Assembly (NCBI GenBank): GCA_964542475.1
Contig: CAZIUL010000015.1
Coordinates: forward strand, 1-64,000
Direction: 5' to 3'
DNA: 64,000 nt
Origin: CAZIUL01 sp964542475
Lineage (GTDB): Bacteria; Planctomycetota; B15-G4; CAYZWU01
In this document: positions 9,060-18,105 of the stretch, piece after piece
How the letters are laid out: each line of letters starts with the position of its first letter
Position numbering within the stretch: the stretch's first letter is position 1
Translations under genes and position numbers: made by a program
The notes under the pieces: model-generated
The model's input: the letters and a program-made list of their open reading frames with translations, nothing else
Told to the model about the DNA's origin: nothing
The model's database searches: none

Positions 9060-9167
9060 CCGGATTTCGGATTGATTTATTTCTATCTGTCGCATAGGGT
9101 CATCGTCCGAGTATGAAGACGTTCTTGTGTGGCCAGGTGCTTATAAGGTGCTATTCTATATCGTCCC

Positions 9168-10226
9168 ATGGAAGCTAATATAGAGCTGTACAACATCGAA
9201 GAAGAGAGGTTCGTCTGCGGCAACCGCGATTGCCACGCCAGATCCTTGAGGACGCTTTACGGAGTGGCTTTTGTAAGCCGCAAAGGGCATCTCAAGATAA
9301 TCGGGGAAGAGGCCGCGGTGAAGCGCGTGAGAAATGTTGTCCACCGCCTGCTCGAGATTTACAGGGGAGGAAAAAACCTTTCCGAAGAGAAGGTTGCGTT
9401 GTTGATCGAGGATGCGCACAAGAAGGACATGATGGAACAAGGCGGCGGCAGGCCCGGCGGGAATAGCTCGAGAGCCGGGCTTCCCGCCCACATTCAGCCC
9501 AAGTCCGAGGCCCAGGAGCAATATATCCTGTCGATCGAGGGCAACGAGATCACGTTCGGTATCGGGCCGGCGGGCACAGGAAAGACCTTTCTGGCGGTGG
9601 CAATGGCTCTGAGCCAGCTAAAGGAAGGGCTTTACAGGAAGCTGGTGCTGGCAAGGCCGGCTGTGGAGGCGGGTGAAAAGCTCGGTTTTCTTCCGGGCGA
9701 CTACCAGGCAAAAGTCGACCCTTACCTGAGGCCTCTTTATGACGCTCTGGAATCGTTGCTGGAAATAGACCGTGTCAAGAAGTATACAGAGAGTGATGTG
9801 ATTGAAGTAGTCCCGTTGGCATACATGCGAGGCAGGACGTTGGACAGGGCTTTCATCATTCTGGATGAGGCGCAGAACACAACGCCGAAGCAGATGAAGA
9901 TGTTCTTGACCAGGATGGGCAACGGTTCAAAGATCGTGGTTACGGGCGACATCACGCAGATCGATCTCCCCGGTGAGATGGTATCCGGGCTGGTCGATGT
10001 GATTGATATCCTCAAGGGCATCAAGGGGATTGGAACCGTGTTCATGAGTGACAAGGACATCTTCAGGCACCGTCTGGTCCAGCAAATAGTCAATGCATAT
10101 GATAGAGTCGAAAAGCGGCTGAATGCAGGGAACTCCCGCATGCCGCGGCAGGCCGATCGCCCGGAAGGGCCCTCGCACGGGGATGCCCGGACCGGGCAGG
10201 ACGAAAACGATGTTCAAGACGCGTAG
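9168..10226 (+). CDS. PhoH-like ATPase (YbeZ type)
   Basis: 352 aa. A small N-terminal RNA-binding-like region (about 1-75) precedes a PhoH P-loop ATPase domain with Walker A GPAGTGKT near residue 128 and Walker B FIILDEAQNTT near residue 229. The family is tied to rRNA maturation and to the RNase YbeY, which is encoded two genes downstream. There is a 108-nt gap after cdsA and a weak ribosome site. The 3' end overlaps the next gene by 17 nt. Its charged tail (about 330-352) is low-complexity. Confidence 0.93.
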   Translation: MEANIELYNIEEERFVCGNRDCHARSLRTLYGVAFVSRKGHLKIIGEEAAVKRVRNVVHRLLEIYRGGKNLSEEKVALLIEDAHKKDMMEQGGGRPGGNSSRAGLPAHIQPKSEAQEQYILSIEGNEITFGIGPAGTGKTFLAVAMALSQLKEGLYRKLVLARPAVEAGEKLGFLPGDYQAKVDPYLRPLYDALESLLEIDRVKKYTESDVIEVVPLAYMRGRTLDRAFIILDEAQNTTPKQMKMFLTRMGNGSKIVVTGDITQIDLPGEMVSGLVDVIDILKGIKGIGTVFMSDKDIFRHRLVQQIVNAYDRVEKRLNAGNSRMPRQADRPEGPSHGDARTGQDENDVQDA

Positions 10227-11889
10227 AAAAACCAAAAGGGTCAGCGCCGCCAAGGTAAAACCCGTCAAATCCATGACTGAACCTCCGGGTGTTACTGCGA
10301 ACCCCCTAGGAAAGGTCTTGATTGCGGTGCTGTACTCCCTGGGAATCATCCTACTCATTTCCGGCAGACCTGTCACATGGGAGTCCTTGCTGGGAGCGTC
10401 GGTGCTCGTTCTTCTGACACACTTCCTCTTTACCTGCTACATAATCCGCTTCCAGCAAGAGGTGTATCAGGACATGATTCAGTTTGTCATGGTCCTTGTA
10501 CTTGCCCTCATTACAGTGGGGTTCGCGCGCATGACCATCGCGCTGGATTGGTGGTCACCTTTCTTGATCCCCATCTCTTTCGTCGGCGTGATCATGGCCA
10601 TTGTTTTCAACCAGCGGTTCGCCATGGAAGTGACCGGAGTCCTGCTCCTTTACATGTGCATCTGCCTCCACGGTTACGATGATTTGATCAAGATCGTGGT
10701 GACCTTGTTTGCGGGTTCCATGACCGGGATCCTCTTGTCCGGAAGCATTCGGAGGCGGTCAAAGCTGGTCAACGTGGGCCTGATGATCGGGACCGTTCAT
10801 GTCCTGGTTATAGCATCGCTTTCCCTTTTCATGAACGAGGCCAACTCGTCGGTTGCCGTTTCCCGTGACCTGCTGCGCGGTTTCATGCACGGCGCAGTGG
10901 TTGGATTTCTTCTGACCGGCTTTTTGCCCTTGATCGAATTTTTGCTCGGTACGGTCACCGAGATAAGCTTGCTGGAACTCTCCAACCAGAACGAACAGCC
11001 GCTTTTGCGCAAGCTCCTGATCGAGGCTCCAGGGACTCACCACCACTCCTTTGTGGTCGGTATCTTTTCGGAGACCGCTGCCGAGAAGATCGGCGCAAAT
11101 GCCCTTCTGTGCCGTGTGGGTGCATACTTTCACGACATCGGTAAATTGAACAAACCGGAGTATTTCATCGAGAACTCCGGGGAAGCGGCGGTGAAGCACA
11201 ACCTGCTTAACCCTGAAATGTCAACGCTGATCATAACCGCACATACCAAGGATGGGCTGGAGGTGGCAAAATATTACAGCCTGCCAAAGGCGATTGAGCC
11301 GTTCATCACAGAACACCATGGAACATCCGCGGTTGAGTACTTCTACAGGGAAGCGCTGGCCCGCGGCGATGAAAGGTCCCAGAGGATAAGCAGGGATACC
11401 TTTCGATACGCGGGGCCCCGGCCGAGAAGCAGGGAGACCGCAATTGTGATGATAGCGGACTCCGCCGAGGCGGCAACGCGGTCGCTCACCGATCCCACGC
11501 CCGGACGGATCCAGGGGCAGATCCATGATATAATCATGGACAAACTGGCTGACGGTCAGCTCGATGAATGCCCGCTCACCATCAAGGACCTGCGCCACAT
11601 AGAGACGGCTTTTTTTCAGGTGGCGGTCGGCATTTTTCACAAACGCCCTGTTTTACCCAAGTTTTCGAAGCAAGCGGAGGCTCAGAGGGTTTCGAACCAC
11701 CATTCCCCTGCCGACACCAAGGCGGGTGGGGACAGTTTCGATGCTTCCCCGAGGAAAAGACAGAATGACTGGAACAACAGGGGGCAGCCACCATCAGAAC
11801 CCGGCAGCCGGGACACAGCCGGCGAATCAAAGGAAGCTCCCTTGAAGGATGGCGGTTCCGCTGGGAGGCGACTGAAGGATGGCGATTGA
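10210..11889 (+). CDS. Short PgpH/YqfF-like membrane HD hydrolase
   Basis: The start is taken at ATG 10210 (559 aa); the longer frame lies inside phoH. About seven hydrophobic segments (residues 30-260) are followed by a cytoplasmic HD domain with THHHSF near 276, FHDIGK near 308, the TEHHGT block around 362 and IADS near 418, then a polar tail. HD proteins of this type hydrolyse cyclic di-AMP in other bacteria (PgpH) and typically carry a large extracellular 7TMR-HDED domain between TM1 and TM2. Here that domain is absent, so any signal must enter by another route. The gene lies between phoH and ybeY and overlaps both, the usual order in many bacteria. The substrate is inferred from family membership. 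Confidence 0.88.
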   Translation: MFKTRRKTKRVSAAKVKPVKSMTEPPGVTANPLGKVLIAVLYSLGIILLISGRPVTWESLLGASVLVLLTHFLFTCYIIRFQQEVYQDMIQFVMVLVLALITVGFARMTIALDWWSPFLIPISFVGVIMAIVFNQRFAMEVTGVLLLYMCICLHGYDDLIKIVVTLFAGSMTGILLSGSIRRRSKLVNVGLMIGTVHVLVIASLSLFMNEANSSVAVSRDLLRGFMHGAVVGFLLTGFLPLIEFLLGTVTEISLLELSNQNEQPLLRKLLIEAPGTHHHSFVVGIFSETAAEKIGANALLCRVGAYFHDIGKLNKPEYFIENSGEAAVKHNLLNPEMSTLIITAHTKDGLEVAKYYSLPKAIEPFITEHHGTSAVEYFYREALARGDERSQRISRDTFRYAGPRPRSRETAIVMIADSAEAATRSLTDPTPGRIQGQIHDIIMDKLADGQLDECPLTIKDLRHIETAFFQVAVGIFHKRPVLPKFSKQAEAQRVSNHHSPADTKAGGDSFDASPRKRQNDWNNRGQPPSEPGSRDTAGESKEAPLKDGGSAGRRLKDGD

Positions 11890-12307
11890 AATCCATAACC
11901 TTCAGAACATTCTGGATGTTGATTTTGACCGGATTTGCGAGGCAGTGGAGCTGAGCGCCGGAGCGAAGGACCCGGATATTTTCATCTCGATTGTAAGCGA
12001 TGCGGAAATACGCAGGGTGAACCGGGAGCATCTGAACCGTGACAATCCAACGGATGTAATTGCGTTCGATTACCAAGATGAAGAAAATGTGCTCACCGGC
12101 GAAGTGATTGTATCAGCGGAAACCGCCCTCAGTGCGGCGCGGGAGAGGGAATTGGATCCTTTCGCGGAGTTGATCCTTTACATGATCCATGGCGTTCTTC
12201 ATATAATTGGATACGATGACGCTGATCCTGAAGGCGCAGCAGAGATGCAGCGCAAGCAGGGTTCAATAATGAAGAAGATGGGGTTTTCAGAGGGGTTTCA
12301 CCAGTAA
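11879..12307 (+). CDS. ybeY: Endoribonuclease YbeY (rRNA maturation factor)
   Basis: A 142-aa zinc metalloprotein required for 16S rRNA 3'-end maturation and ribosome quality control. The conserved core NPTDVIAFDY (around 60) and MIHGVLHIIGYD (around 101-113) are present. The zinc motif is H104-x3-H108-x5-D114: the third His of the canonical H-x3-H-x5-H set is Asp, a variant I recall from some lineages. It overlaps the pgpH-like gene by 11 nt and is last in the purA operon; a terminator follows at 12334. Confidence 0.93.
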   Translation: MAIEIHNLQNILDVDFDRICEAVELSAGAKDPDIFISIVSDAEIRRVNREHLNRDNPTDVIAFDYQDEENVLTGEVIVSAETALSAARERELDPFAELILYMIHGVLHIIGYDDADPEGAAEMQRKQGSIMKKMGFSEGFHQ

Positions 12308-12333
12308 CCGTTGAAGCGGTTCTCTCCCTGGTT

Positions 12334-12361
12334 AATCAGAGGTAACACCTGATTTCTTTTT
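12334..12361 (+). terminator. Intrinsic terminator after ybeY
   Basis: AATCAGAGGT (12334-12343) pairs with ACCTGATT (12347-12354) around a 3-nt loop with one bulge, followed by TTTCTTTTT. It closes the purA-ybeY operon 26 nt after the ybeY stop. Confidence 0.7.
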
Positions 12362-12645
12362 GAATTGTCCAAAAATAAATCTTGCTATTTGCGTGCCGTG
12401 AACCCTATATATAGTAGGTTATTAATTCGAACGGCCAAGAATTGTGTTTTGCTTTCTATATATGGATTCTCACCTTTTTTAAGATCGTATATTGGCGGTT
12501 TCGATCTTTCCGGAGCTGAAGGTTATTCAAGCTGTCCTTGGATCTTCAGGATTCAGGAAACAGAGCAGCAGATAGATCATCAGGAGATTGTGTGCAATGG
12601 GGACACCCCCGAAGGACAATTTCCCTTTGAGAGGTGATGTAATCC
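12362..12645. other. Leader/promoter region of the sigma factor gene
   Basis: AT-rich stretch with TATATATAG and TATATATGG motifs (about 12407-12465). A 90-codon open frame inside it has no ribosome site, no family resemblance and ends just before the sigma gene, so I do not call it. The promoter for the sigma factor probably lies here. Confidence 0.5.
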
Positions 12646-13404
12646 ATGCAGAAAACCGTTTCGGATGGAAGGCACGAGCTGTGGGCTCGTTTTAAGAAAA
12701 CCAAATCGAAAGTTTTGCGCAACGAACTGGCCGAGTACTACCTTCCCCTTGTGAAAGGCGAAGCGGAAAGGGTTTCTTCGCGGTTGCCCAACTCGGTTGA
12801 CACTGAGGATTTGACCAGCGCAGGCATTTTTGGTTTGCTGAAGGCGATCGAAAACTTCGATCCTAAAAGGGGCACTCGTTTCGAAACATACTGCAGGCTG
12901 CGCGTGAAAGGTTCGATGCTGGATGAGCTGAGAAGTCAGGATTGGATTCCCAGGGAAGCCAGAAACAGGGAAACGAGGCTCCAGAACGCCTTTTCCGAAC
13001 TCAAACACGGCCTTGGCAGAGAGCCCTCCGACCAGGAAATCGCGAGCAGCTTGAACATTACCATAGATGAGCTCAGGGGCACCATCCTTCACGTAACGAT
13101 TTCAAAGATCATTCCCATTAATTTTTCTGAGGCAGACCACCACTCAAGCGGCGGAATGGATCGTTTTGACAGGCTTCTCCTTATCGAAGATGAGCCTTCT
13201 GAGATCGTTCACCGGAACGAGATCGTGGAGTTGGTCTATAACGGCCTTGCCCAGATCGAGAAGATGATAATCATGTTTTATTATCATGAAGGCCTGACCA
13301 TGAAGGAGATAGGGGAGGTTCTCCGGATATCCGAATCCAGGGTCTGCCAGATTCATACGCGTATGCTGGAGCGTCTCAAAACGAAATACGCTGAAGAGTA
13401 TTGA
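12646..13404 (+). CDS. FliA/WhiG-family RNA polymerase sigma factor
   Basis: A 252-aa sigma-70-family factor of the sigma-28 (FliA/WhiG) subgroup. Region 2 is near residues 25-95 (LTSAGIFGLLKAIENFDP, TRFETYCRLRVKGSMLDELR), region 3 near 110-165 (REPSDQEIASSLNI) and region 4 near 200-250 with the helix-turn-helix MKEIGEVLRISESRVCQI. It directs core polymerase to a dedicated regulon; WRPREARN-like region 2/3 sequence (DWIPREARN) fits the subgroup. A GAGAGGTGATG site precedes the ATG. No flagellar genes or anti-sigma FlgM are in the window, so it may control something other than flagella. Confidence 0.92.
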   Translation: MQKTVSDGRHELWARFKKTKSKVLRNELAEYYLPLVKGEAERVSSRLPNSVDTEDLTSAGIFGLLKAIENFDPKRGTRFETYCRLRVKGSMLDELRSQDWIPREARNRETRLQNAFSELKHGLGREPSDQEIASSLNITIDELRGTILHVTISKIIPINFSEADHHSSGGMDRFDRLLLIEDEPSEIVHRNEIVELVYNGLAQIEKMIIMFYYHEGLTMKEIGEVLRISESRVCQIHTRMLERLKTKYAEEY

Positions 13405-13492
13405 ATTATGAAGAGGAAGGAAGAAAAAAGAACCACGGATGGACACGGATTAACAGATTTGTTTTGCCTGTTCCCGAAATGAGAAACTAAAA

Positions 13493-13512
13493 GGGCGAAA
13501 GATTTTTCGCCC
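13493..13512 (+). terminator. Hairpin downstream of the sigma factor gene
   Basis: GGGCGAAA (13493-13500) pairs perfectly with TTTCGCCC (13505-13512) around GATT. There is no T-run after it, so termination would be weak or Rho-assisted; it may instead protect the 3' end. Confidence 0.4.
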
Positions 13513-13571
13513 GTCCGGCCGTTTAAATCAATTCCTAACCGCTAAAACCGGCCTTGAACCATAAAAAAAGA

Positions 13572-13694
13572 GGGAAGTATGAAAACTTTTCAGCCGGATG
13601 GTGCTTTGCTCTCTCTTGAGTCAAGACTGATTGTAAGGTGTGGTCGTACTGATAGAATCAGTTCGTTTTTACCGGCTGAACTTTTCAACTTCCC
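13572..13694. repeat. Imperfect inverted repeat around a possible small ORF
   Basis: The arm at 13572-13597 pairs with 13672-13694 (both end in CAGCCGG on their own strand; three single-base gaps), with a loop of about 74 nt. An ATG at 13579, 4 nt after AGAGGG, opens a 48-codon frame to 13725 ending with a Cys-rich CGVCCLCF. This could be a structured RNA, a small mobile repeat or a leader-peptide gene. Confidence 0.4.
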
Positions 13695-13998
13695 CCTTTG
13701 CGGAGTTTGTTGTCTTTGTTTTTAAATAGCGTTGTATCGGCGTTTTTCCGAGTGTCTTGCCGCAACTCGAAGAAGCCGGGTTGCGCTTTATATGATAGGA
13801 AGAACTCCTTTTTGCTTTAGCGACTCTTTCCACTTTTTTTTGGAGCATGGGGCGAAGACGATTTTTTGCCGCCTGAGTCTTGGTTTTCCTTACCGGGACA
13901 TGTAGCATGTCAGATGTTTTCGATGTTGTTACGGCAAGCGGAGGAACCGGAGCCTGTGAGGCTCTGCCGGCAGTTTCGATGAGTGCCTGGACACTTTC

Positions 13999-15630
13999 AT
14001 GAAGAAAAAAGATAAATCCAAATCGGGCCTGGTCTTCTTGGAGACACTCTTTGGAGGCAAGGGGATCCGCCTGCGCGAGGATCGGCTTCTAAGGCTTGTC
14101 GATATCAACACCATGCTGAACTCGGAGCTGAACCTGAAGAAGCTGCTTACCTTGATCCTGGATTCGGTGATCGAAATGACCGGTGCGGAACGGGGATTCA
14201 TCATAACGCGCAGGGAAGGCGAAACCTCTGTGGAGGTCGCGCGGAACATCGACAAGGAGCAGGTCAACAGGGCCGAATCCAAGGTGAGCTCAGGGATAAT
14301 CAACAGCGTTATGAAGGAAGCCAAGGCTGTTCTTACGGACAGTGCCATGGAGGACGAAGAGCTGTCCCGCTTCACATCTGTGGCTGGGATGAAACTCAGG
14401 TCAATCCTATGCACACCGCTCAAGGCCAAAGATTCCGTCATCGGCTGCGTGTACATTGACAACCGTTTTCAAAAGGGTTCTTTTTCTGAAGACGACAGAC
14501 TGCTTTTGGACCTTTTTTCCGATCAGGCTGCGATCGCCGTTGAGAACGCCAGGCTGTACGAGGAGAACGAGAAGGCACGAAAGAGGCTGAAGGTGCTGAA
14601 CCGGGCGCTCGAGGAAAAGGTCGAAAACCAGGCAATAGAGTTGGAGTCCATCCGCGAACAGCTTGAATCCCAGAGCGAAACCCTGAAGCTGAAATACGAT
14701 TATTCGAGCATCATTGGCCGGAGCCGGGCCATGCGTGAAGTGTTCAGGCTGATGGACCTGGTCACAGACACGGACTATCCGGTGCTTATCTGCGGCGAAA
14801 GCGGAACCGGCAAGGAGCTCGTGGCGCGGGCCATCCATTTCAACGGCTCCAGGCGCGCCAATCGGTTCGTTTCAGAGAGCTGTGCCGCCATCACCGAGAG
14901 TCTTCTCGAAAGCGAACTCTTCGGCTACGAAAAAGGGGCGTTTACCGGAGCGGATTCCAGGAAGAACGGTTTGTTCGAGCTTGCAAGCGGCGGCACGCTT
15001 TTTCTCGATGAAATCGGCGAGATGGAACGGTCCATGCAAAAGAAGCTATTAAGGGTGTTGCAGGAAAAGGAGTTTCGGCGAGTGGGAGGGCGGGATCTGA
15101 TCAAGACCGATGCTCGGATAATCTCCGCTACCAATGCGGACCTGAACGAATTGATGGAAAAAAAGCTTTTTCGGGAGGATTTGTTTTTCAGGCTCAAAGT
15201 CGTAACCATTAAAATACCGCGCCTTCGTGATCGACGCGAAGACATTCCATTACTTGTAGAGAGGTTCATCGAGAAGGTCGCTGCAGAACGCGGGGAAGAA
15301 CCGAAAACTATTGATCCCGATGCCCTCAAGCTGATGATGGCCTACTCCTGGCCGGGAAACGTCCGCGAACTGGAAAACGAGGTCCAGAGGCTGGCTCTTG
15401 TTTCTGAACATACCATCGTTCCGTTTGCGCTTAAGGATCTGGATATGAACAGGAATACACATCCGGGTGGGGCCGATTCCTTCGCCGGGAAAACCTTTGA
15501 ACAGATCGAGCGGGAAGCCATTATTGCGGCAATGAAAAGCTCGGGCGGGAACAAAACACTCGCAGCGAAGAAGCTGTGTGTCCCCAGAAGAACCTTGTAC
15601 AACCGGATAAAAAAATTAGGGATTGAGTGA
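13999..15630 (+). CDS. GAF-type sigma-54-dependent transcriptional activator
   Basis: 543 aa. A GAF sensor domain (about 35-185) is followed by a coiled coil (190-230), a sigma-54 AAA+ domain with Walker A GESGTGKE near 265, intact GAFTGA near 313 and Walker B GGTLFLDEIGE near 330, and a Fis-type helix-turn-helix at the C-terminus (AAKKLCVPRRTLYNRIKKL, around 520-540). There is no response-receiver domain, so activity should be controlled by a ligand or partner of the GAF domain. The intact GAFTGA loop predicts real contact with sigma-54. An in-frame stop at 13957 fixes the start at or after 13999. It converges with the Ser/Thr kinase gene at 15697. Confidence 0.92.
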   Translation: MKKKDKSKSGLVFLETLFGGKGIRLREDRLLRLVDINTMLNSELNLKKLLTLILDSVIEMTGAERGFIITRREGETSVEVARNIDKEQVNRAESKVSSGIINSVMKEAKAVLTDSAMEDEELSRFTSVAGMKLRSILCTPLKAKDSVIGCVYIDNRFQKGSFSEDDRLLLDLFSDQAAIAVENARLYEENEKARKRLKVLNRALEEKVENQAIELESIREQLESQSETLKLKYDYSSIIGRSRAMREVFRLMDLVTDTDYPVLICGESGTGKELVARAIHFNGSRRANRFVSESCAAITESLLESELFGYEKGAFTGADSRKNGLFELASGGTLFLDEIGEMERSMQKKLLRVLQEKEFRRVGGRDLIKTDARIISATNADLNELMEKKLFREDLFFRLKVVTIKIPRLRDRREDIPLLVERFIEKVAAERGEEPKTIDPDALKLMMAYSWPGNVRELENEVQRLALVSEHTIVPFALKDLDMNRNTHPGGADSFAGKTFEQIEREAIIAAMKSSGGNKTLAAKKLCVPRRTLYNRIKKLGIE

Positions 15631-15663
15631 GTAGGAGCGGTTCTCGAACCGCCCGTCTCCGGT
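15631..15663. repeat. Element B short copy (GCGGTTCTCGAACCGC hairpin)
   Basis: A perfect palindrome GCGGTTC-TC-GAACCGC begins just after the activator stop and lies between two convergent genes. It resembles the right part of the element at 121-190 and could act as a bidirectional RNA 3' hairpin. Confidence 0.55.
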
Positions 15664-15696
15664 CCCGATTTTTCCCACTCTCCCCCAAAAGGCGCA

Positions 15697-18105
15697 TCAG
15701 AAGGGCACCGTTTCCTTTTTTCCCTCCTTGATGAAAGGAAGCTCCATACCCAGGAGGTATATCGTTCCGTTTTTCTTCGCTTCCGTGCATAGTTCCTTGA
15801 ACCCCTGATCGTCTCCTTTCTCGAGGAGTATTTGCGCCAATATCTGCAGGTAAGCGCCGTTTTTAGGATCCTGGGCATAAGCGAGACGCGCGTGGTGGAG
15901 GGATTTGCTGTAGTCCTCTTTTTCACCGAATGTGAAGTATGCCTCCGCTATGTAGAAGTTAAGTTCCGGTGCTTTGGCGGGGTTCTGGACAAGCGCTTTT
16001 TCGTAATAGGTGACCGCATTTTCGAAGAGTCCTTTGTCGAGGCACTCCGCTGCCATGTCCAGGAGTTCGTCATATACGTAGCCTTCTTCTTGTCCGGAAC
16101 CGGAGGCGGCCTTCAATGTCTCAGCGATCACGCCTACGGTGGGCTGGGGGTTTGAGAGGACGCTCATGATGCTCTCGAATATCTTTCGTTGCTCCTCAGT
16201 ATCGCTCAACGTGTCTTCGATCCCTTTTCTCAGTTTTTGATATGTGTTCGCAGCACTGGAGATGACACTGTCAACTCCCTGACTCTCAATGATTTCAGAT
16301 GGGTTCGTTTCGTTCACCGGTCCGGGCCGCTCCATCATCTTTTTCACATCCTCGTCCAGCTGGTATGCAAGCAGGTGGTTCTTGTCCATGTTTTTCGCGC
16401 TCACAAGACACTCGCCCGCGCTGTTGAGGTGGGACATCATTTCGTCCCTGGATGTGGCTGATTTTGCGAAGTTGACGTAGATCCGTGCCAGCAGGCATTC
16501 GATATCAGCATTGCTGCCGAATGCCTTGGCGTTTTGAGCGTAACGGAAAGCCCGCCCGATGAGATCCCTTCTTTCCTGAAACCCGAGATCTTCGGCGTTG
16601 GAGCAGTTGTAGAGGGTGTTTGCAAAATGGTACTTGATGATAGGGTTTTCAGCATCGAGCTCCATTGCCACGTAAAGATCCTTCAGCCCCTCGAAGATCG
16701 CATTGTCCAGCTTCAGCTGACTCCCCTTTTTCACATAGAAGAGTCCCCTTTCCAGGCGGGCTTCGCTGGATGCCGGGCCGTAGCTGACAGCCATGCAGAA
16801 CTCTTTCAGCGCCATGTCCGCTTTTTTCTGCAATGTGTAGCATTTTCCCATGCAGATGTGCGCTTCGGGCCGTTCCGGGTGTATCCGGATGGTTTCGTTT
16901 ATCAGGCTGAAGGTTGTTGTGAGGTTTATCCCGGCTCCGGGGCCTGAAAGAAGTTCCCTCGCCAGCTTTACGTTTTCATTGTATTTTTTATCCTTCTCAT
17001 GCTCTTCCTTGATCGTGTCGAGGCTGTGCTGTGTTTTTTCTATCTTGCTGGAAGATGTGATAAGGTGGATGAACAGAGCGGTTGTCAGGATGAGTGTCAA
17101 TGTTCCGAGCGCTGAAATGACCTTGTGCCTCCTGACCCGCTTGCTGATGCGTGTCACAAGGCCGGCAGGTTTCGATTTGATCGATGCGCCGCTCAGATAC
17201 CGTTCCAGTTCCTCAGCCATCTCTTTTGCGCTCTGAAAGCGGTGGTTCGGGTCCTTCTCCATTGCCTTCATGGTAATGATGCTAAGGGCTCGCGGCACCT
17301 TCAACAGACGGCGGTGAGGCGGCTTGGGATCGTCCTGCATTATCTGGCTGAGTATTTTCTGCGTGCTCTTGCCTCTGAACGGAGGCACTCCCGAAAGAAG
17401 CTGGTACAGGGTGACTCCCAGCGAATAAATGTCTGTTCTTTTGTCCACTCCTCCCCTTTTGGCCATCACCTGTTCGGGGCTCATGTAAATCGGAGTCCCG
17501 ACAAGCGCGCCAGATTCGGTCAGGGTCGCTGCCTTTTCCGGCCTGGCCAAACCGAAATCCGTGATGACGATGGTGTCGTTATCAACGACTATCAGGTTTC
17601 CCGGCTTGATGTCGCGGTGGATGATCTGGTGTTCATGTGCGAAATGAACGCCTTCGCATGTTTGGAGCAACAGCCTGGCGAGTTTTTTAAAGGATATGGG
17701 GTGATCCCGCTCCAGCATTTTATCAAGCGGGATGCCTTGAAGCAGTTCCATGGCATAGTAGTAGACGGATTTCGTGTGCCCGATGCCGTGGATCTTGACA
17801 ATGTTCGCGTGGCTAAGCTTTGCCACGGATTCCGCTTCGCGGAGAAACCTGCGAATGATCTTGTCGGAGAGGTTGAGGTTGGGGGGCAGGATTTTTAGGG
17901 CAACCTTTTGGTTGTTAACGGTTTCGAAGGCTTCGAAGACAATGCCCATGGAACCGCGGCCTATTTCCTGGATGATGAGGTATTGGTCGAGCTTGGTCCC
18001 GACCAGAGCCTCTGCCGTGGCTATCACAGGCCTGCTTTCCTGATTCGGATCGCCGTTGCTTTCAGGGGTGTTGTCTTGTTCCCCTTCCACGTTTTCCGGC
18101 TCCAT
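15697..18105 (-). CDS. Transmembrane Ser/Thr protein kinase with TPR domain
   Basis: 802 aa. The Hanks-type kinase domain (about 38-310) has GRGSMG, VALKIL (catalytic Lys near 71), HRDIKPGN near 164, DFGLA and the SPEQ/DIYSLG blocks, all intact. A membrane segment lies near 337-354, then a charged helical linker and a long TPR-like region (about 385-790). If the kinase is cytoplasmic, the TPR part lies outside, where it would bind proteins and signal inward. It is a monocistronic-looking gene, convergent with the sigma-54 activator at 13999-15630, whose GAF domain is a possible but unproven target. The start ATG at 18105 opens a polar leader of about 35 residues. Confidence 0.9.
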   Translation of the reverse strand: MEPENVEGEQDNTPESNGDPNQESRPVIATAEALVGTKLDQYLIIQEIGRGSMGIVFEAFETVNNQKVALKILPPNLNLSDKIIRRFLREAESVAKLSHANIVKIHGIGHTKSVYYYAMELLQGIPLDKMLERDHPISFKKLARLLLQTCEGVHFAHEHQIIHRDIKPGNLIVVDNDTIVITDFGLARPEKAATLTESGALVGTPIYMSPEQVMAKRGGVDKRTDIYSLGVTLYQLLSGVPPFRGKSTQKILSQIMQDDPKPPHRRLLKVPRALSIITMKAMEKDPNHRFQSAKEMAEELERYLSGASIKSKPAGLVTRISKRVRRHKVISALGTLTLILTTALFIHLITSSSKIEKTQHSLDTIKEEHEKDKKYNENVKLARELLSGPGAGINLTTTFSLINETIRIHPERPEAHICMGKCYTLQKKADMALKEFCMAVSYGPASSEARLERGLFYVKKGSQLKLDNAIFEGLKDLYVAMELDAENPIIKYHFANTLYNCSNAEDLGFQERRDLIGRAFRYAQNAKAFGSNADIECLLARIYVNFAKSATSRDEMMSHLNSAGECLVSAKNMDKNHLLAYQLDEDVKKMMERPGPVNETNPSEIIESQGVDSVISSAANTYQKLRKGIEDTLSDTEEQRKIFESIMSVLSNPQPTVGVIAETLKAASGSGQEEGYVYDELLDMAAECLDKGLFENAVTYYEKALVQNPAKAPELNFYIAEAYFTFGEKEDYSKSLHHARLAYAQDPKNGAYLQILAQILLEKGDDQGFKELCTEAKKNGTIYLLGMELPFIKEGKKETVPF

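Larger units (their letters stand above)
13405..13998. other. Long intergenic region with hairpins
   Basis: Contains a short hairpin (13493-13512), a large inverted repeat (13572-13694) holding a 48-codon open frame, and a pyrimidine-rich stretch up to the sigma-54 activator. A basic 79-codon frame on the minus strand (13669-13908) lacks a ribosome site and is not called. Confidence 0.5.

Noticed and set aside
12365..12637. 90-codon open frame before the sigma factor
   Set aside because: No ribosome site, no recognisable domain and composition like a promoter region.
13669..13908. Basic 79-codon frame on the minus strand
   Set aside because: No ribosome site; Lys/Arg-rich because it is the complement of a pyrimidine-rich stretch; overlaps an inverted repeat.
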